Positions 61,418 through 64,000 of a stretch of 64,000 bases of DNA are shown piece by piece. Location: contig CANTUZ010000001.1 of assembly GCA_947846985.1 (NCBI GenBank), positions 37,038,727 to 37,102,726 of the forward strand, given 5' to 3'. The notes below the pieces were generated by a model, which saw only the letters and a program-made list of their open reading frames with translations, did no database searches and had not been told where the DNA came from. How positions within the stretch are numbered: position 1 is the first letter of the stretch; every line of letters begins with the position of its first letter. The translations under genes and the position numbers were made by a program. Source of the DNA: Fratercula arctica (taxonomy: Eukaryota > Chordata > Aves > Charadriiformes > Alcidae).

Positions 61418-61489
61418 GCCCTGATTCGGGCATGCACGTAAATTTATCTTTAAGCATCTGCCTTCATCTCATTAAGCACATGTTTAAGT
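61418..61489. repeat. possible ancient palindromic sauropsid repeat
   Basis: GGCCCTGATTCGGGCATGCA, TTATCTTTAAGCATCTGCC and ATTAAGCACATGTTTAAGT follow the order of a known turtle/crocodile/bird repeat ('ggccctgatcctgcaa...acttaagcatgtgcttaagt'). Recognised from memory; family name not assigned. Confidence 0.45.
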
Positions 61490-61645
61490 CTTTTCTTGAA
61501 AAGGGATGCTTTCCGGAAAAGAGATCTTGAGTGATGCTATTCTCTGCTTCTGACACTGAATTTAGTCAATAAGTCTTGCAAGCTGCAATTTAGAAAAAAA
61601 GTTTCTTACTTTCAAATTAGCTTACTACATCTGGTGAATTTTTTC

Positions 61646-61667
61646 TTTTTTTTTTTTTTTTTTTTTT
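61646..61667. repeat. poly-T tract (22 nt)
   Basis: Twenty-two T preceded by TTTTTTC. Confidence 0.95.
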
Positions 61668-62337
61668 AAGGGATGAAAGGAATTCATGATACTTGCAACT
61701 GTCACATGCTTCCTTCTCTATTGTCCTTCTCTTCTATTGTTCTAATACTTCCACTACTGTTCTCACACATGGTTTGAATGTTATTGATTCCCTCAGACTT
61801 TAAAAACACAAGTATAAATTCAGTGAGAACAGCTAGTTTTCTTTCTCATGTTATACATTCACAGAAATTCTGTTGCTTTTTATTGCAACTGTTGGAGTCA
61901 TAACACCACCTCTTTTGGTGTAACCTTCACAAGAAGGAAAAGAGGTAGTGTTATGGTAAATGTCAGATCATTTGCAGCTGCTAAAGGATTTAATAAGGTA
62001 GGAGACCACAGTCAACACTATGGACAAAGACCTATTGCAGTCTATATCTAAATCAATGGCAGAACTGCAGCTTGTAAGACTTCATTGACTAAATTCACTA
62101 TTAGAAACACAGATGCCTGTAATCCCTAATGGGATCTGTGGTACTAAGAGTCATCTGATTTGAGAGTGACAAAAGAGCATAAAATTTGAGAAGCATTAAG
62201 ATGAATAAGAAAGACTATGGGTATGATATTTAAGGTAAGTTTGACCTAAAAGGCTATTTTTCATAGAAGAAAGAGGTTGCTATATTATTCACCATTGTAG
62301 GAGAAAATAATGTTCGAGATCCCTTGAGAGACTTGAA

Positions 62338-63660
62338 TATACATAAGTTCATGGGACCTGATGAGGTACACCCCAGGGTCCTGCGGGAACTGGCTGATAT
62401 AGTTGCAAAGCCACTATCCATGACATTTGAAAAGTCATGGTAGTCAGGCAAAGTCCCTGGTGATTGGGTAAAGGAAAACATCATACCCACTTTTAAAGGG
62501 GTAAAAAAAAGGACCCTAGGAAATACCTATCAGTCAGTCTCATCTCTGTGATCAGTAACATCATGGAGCAAATCCTCCTGGAAGACATGTCAGAACATAT
62601 GGAAGACAGGGTGGGGATTAGAGACACACAACAAGGCTTCACCAAGGGCAAATCATGCCTGACAAATCTGATGGCCTTCTACAATGGAGAGGTTGTGTTG
62701 GTGGATAAGGGAAGAGCTACAGATGCCATCTACATATATGTCTGTAAGACTTTCGATATGATCTCCCATAGCAATCTTGCCACTAAATTGGAGAGATTTG
62801 AGTTTGAGCGATGAACTGTTAGATGGGTAAGGAAATGGCTGGATAGCCACATCCGAAGAGTAATTGTCAATGGCTCAATGTCCAAGTGGAAACCATTAAT
62901 GAATGATGTCCCTCAAGGGTCCATACTGGGACAAATACTATTTTATATCTTCATCAATGACATGGGCCCTGGGATTGAGTACACATGGGCCGTGGGATTG
63001 AGTACACCCTAAGCAAGTTTGCAGATGACACCAACCTGAGTGGTGTAGCTGATTTGCTAGAGGAAATGGATGCCACCCAGAGGGACCTTGCTAAGCTTGA
63101 GGATTGGGCCCACGTGAACCCAGTGAAGTTCAACATGGGCAAGCTCAAGGTCCTGCACCTGGGTCGAGACAATGTCCAGTACCAGTACAGACTGGGGGAT
63201 GAATGGATTAAAAGCAGCCCTGCAAGGAACAACTTGGGGATAACGGTGGATGGAAAACTGGATATGAGCTGGCAAGGTGCCCAGAAAGCCAAATTTACTG
63301 TGGGATACATAAAAAGAATCATGGCCTGCAGGTCGAGGGAAGTGATTCTCCCCCTCTGCTTCACCCTCATGACACCCCACCTGGAGTATTGTATCCAGTT
63401 CTGTGGATATGGACCCGTTAGAGCAGGTCTAGAGGAGGGCCATGAAAATGGTCAGAAGGCTGGAACATGTCTTCGATGAAGAAAAGCTAAGACATTTGGG
63501 GTTGTTCATCCTGGAGGAAAGAAGGTCTGGGGAGAATGTATTGCAACCTTTCAATATAATAAAGGGGGCTTATAAGAAAGACAAAGACTTTTTACCAAGG
63601 CCTGTGGTGATAGGACAAGGGGTAACAGTTTTAAACTCAAAGAGGGTACATTTAGATTGA
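62338..63660 (+). pseudogene. CR1 ORF2 remnant: RT and C-terminal domain
   Basis: Visible in order: [20 protein letters not shown] (near 62352), the RT entry region near 62480, QQGFTKGKSCLTNLMAFYN (in 62548-62814), and IYVCKTFDMISHSN in place of the usual LDFSKAFDTVSH, which changes the first catalytic aspartate position. Then, after a frameshift caused by the 23-bp duplication, KFADDTNLSGVADLLEEMDA (near 63015), with the catalytic ADD intact at 63021-63029, KVLHLGRDN, REVILPLCFTLMTPHLEYCI, and LRHLGLFILEERRSGENVL in a third frame (63442-63660). It is a dead copy with moderate decay. Confidence 0.88.
62960..63005 (+). repeat. 23-bp tandem duplication inside CR1
   Basis: ACATGGGCCCTGGGATTGAG (plus TAC) at 62960-62982 is repeated at 62983-63005 with one mismatch (C to G). 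The duplicated length is not a multiple of three, so it shifts the RT frame immediately before the ADD active site. Confidence 0.95.
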
Positions 63661-63672
63661 ACATAATGAAGA

Positions 63673-63698
63673 TTTTTTTTTTTTTTTTTTTTTTTTTT
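63673..63698 (+). repeat. poly-T tract (26 nt) inside CR1
   Basis: Twenty-six T where CR1 ORF2 normally encodes a short basic/phenylalanine stretch (the RKNFFT-like block). A slippage expansion of a short T run seems the simplest origin. Confidence 0.95.
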
Positions 63699-63905
63699 AA
63701 TGATGAGGGTGGTAAGACACTGGAACAGATTGCCCAGAGGAGCTGTGGATGCCCTGTCATTGGAATTGTTCAAGGTCAAGTTGGATGGGGCTTTGAGCAA
63801 CCTGATCTAGTGAAAGGTGTCCCTGTCCATGGTAAGGGAGTTGGACTAGGAGATCGTTAAAGGTCCCTTCCAACTTAAACCATTCTATGATTTTATGATT
63901 CTATT

Positions 63906-64000
63906 AGAAGGGAAAAAAAAATATTCTATGAAACCAAACTCCTACCAGTTACATACTTATTTCTGATACTGAATGTGAGTCTAAAGCGCAAGTGTGATAC
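63906..64000. other. noncoding DNA at window edge
   Basis: Nothing recognisable besides a short A run (63914-63922). Confidence 0.5.

Larger units (their letters stand above)
58401..62259. other. single-copy noncoding DNA with simple repeats
   Basis: AT-rich sequence including the hairpin-forming patch at 59.07-59.14 kb, the A/T-rich stretch 59150-59310, a poly-A run (61203-61227), a poly-T run (61646-61667) and a possible old palindromic repeat at 61.42-61.49 kb. No coding exon is supported. Confidence 0.5.
62260..63905 (+). mobile_element. CR1 LINE, RT to 3' end
   Basis: A plus-strand CR1 of about 1.65 kb starting just before the RT domain and ending with GGTCCCTTCCAACTTAAACC, then ATTCTATGATTTTATGATTC. 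The left edge is approximate; similarity is clear from about 62320 (GACTTGAATATACATAAGTT). It contains a 23-bp tandem duplication (62960-63005) and a 26-T tract (63673-63698), both arising inside former coding sequence. Confidence 0.9.

Noticed and set aside
1..64000. CRISPR arrays, operons, bacterial promoters and terminators
   Set aside because: CR1 LINEs and avian LTRs show a vertebrate (bird) genome; no regularly spaced repeats or dense coding are present.

Overview
The window looks like AT-rich, repeat-punctuated intergenic or long-intron DNA from a bird. The main evidence is at least eight fragments of CR1 LINEs (chicken repeat 1). Most of the better-preserved ones end in the avian CR1 3' tail with its ATTCTATG octamers. 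Two solo LTRs have sequences I recognise as common in bird genomes, and there are several very old sauropsid-type repeats. The CR1 tails at about 4.1 and 58.4 kb and the two LTRs resemble types common in Neoaves, but I cannot name an order or species. I find no protein-coding exon, tRNA, rRNA, snRNA or CRISPR that I can support. The longest open frames are retrotransposon remnants, lie inside an LTR, or cross low-complexity DNA.

Layout: 0-3.2 kb is unremarkable single-copy DNA. At 3.23-6.87 kb two CR1 copies lie tail-to-tail: a plus-strand 3' end and a longer minus-strand copy with ORF1 and ORF2 remnants. 6.9-14.5 kb is nearly free of recognisable repeats apart from simple tracts. 14.65-19.30 kb holds a near-full-length CR1 (about 4.5 kb) with GC-rich 5' part, ORF1 with coiled coil and esterase motifs, ORF2 endonuclease and reverse transcriptase, and 3' end. 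It is broken by mutations and by a short younger CR1 tail nested in ORF1. At 19.69-20.28 kb is a solo LTR with a perfect 5-bp target duplication (GCAGT). 20.3-25.6 kb has no recognised elements. At 25.64-26.47 kb is a second, unrelated solo LTR with its own 5-bp duplication (GTGTC).

26.5-35.1 kb carries mainly very decayed, ancient CR1 pieces and an (ATT)14 microsatellite. 35-53.7 kb is mostly single-copy DNA with A/T tracts, an old palindromic element at 44.4 kb, a CR1 tail at 45.4 kb, and a few faint ancient repeats. 53.77-55.87 kb is a minus-strand CR1 that joins the 3' end directly to ORF1, lacking most of ORF2. At 57.9-58.4 and 62.3-63.9 kb are two more plus-strand CR1 copies. The second has a frameshifting 23-bp tandem duplication and a 26-T tract inside the former reading frame.

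No genes here appear to work together. The features are independent insertions of different ages. No new biological system is evident. The most informative items are the nearly complete CR1 with its nested insertion, the internally deleted CR1, the two clean solo LTRs, and the long repeat-poor blocks that could hide regulatory DNA.
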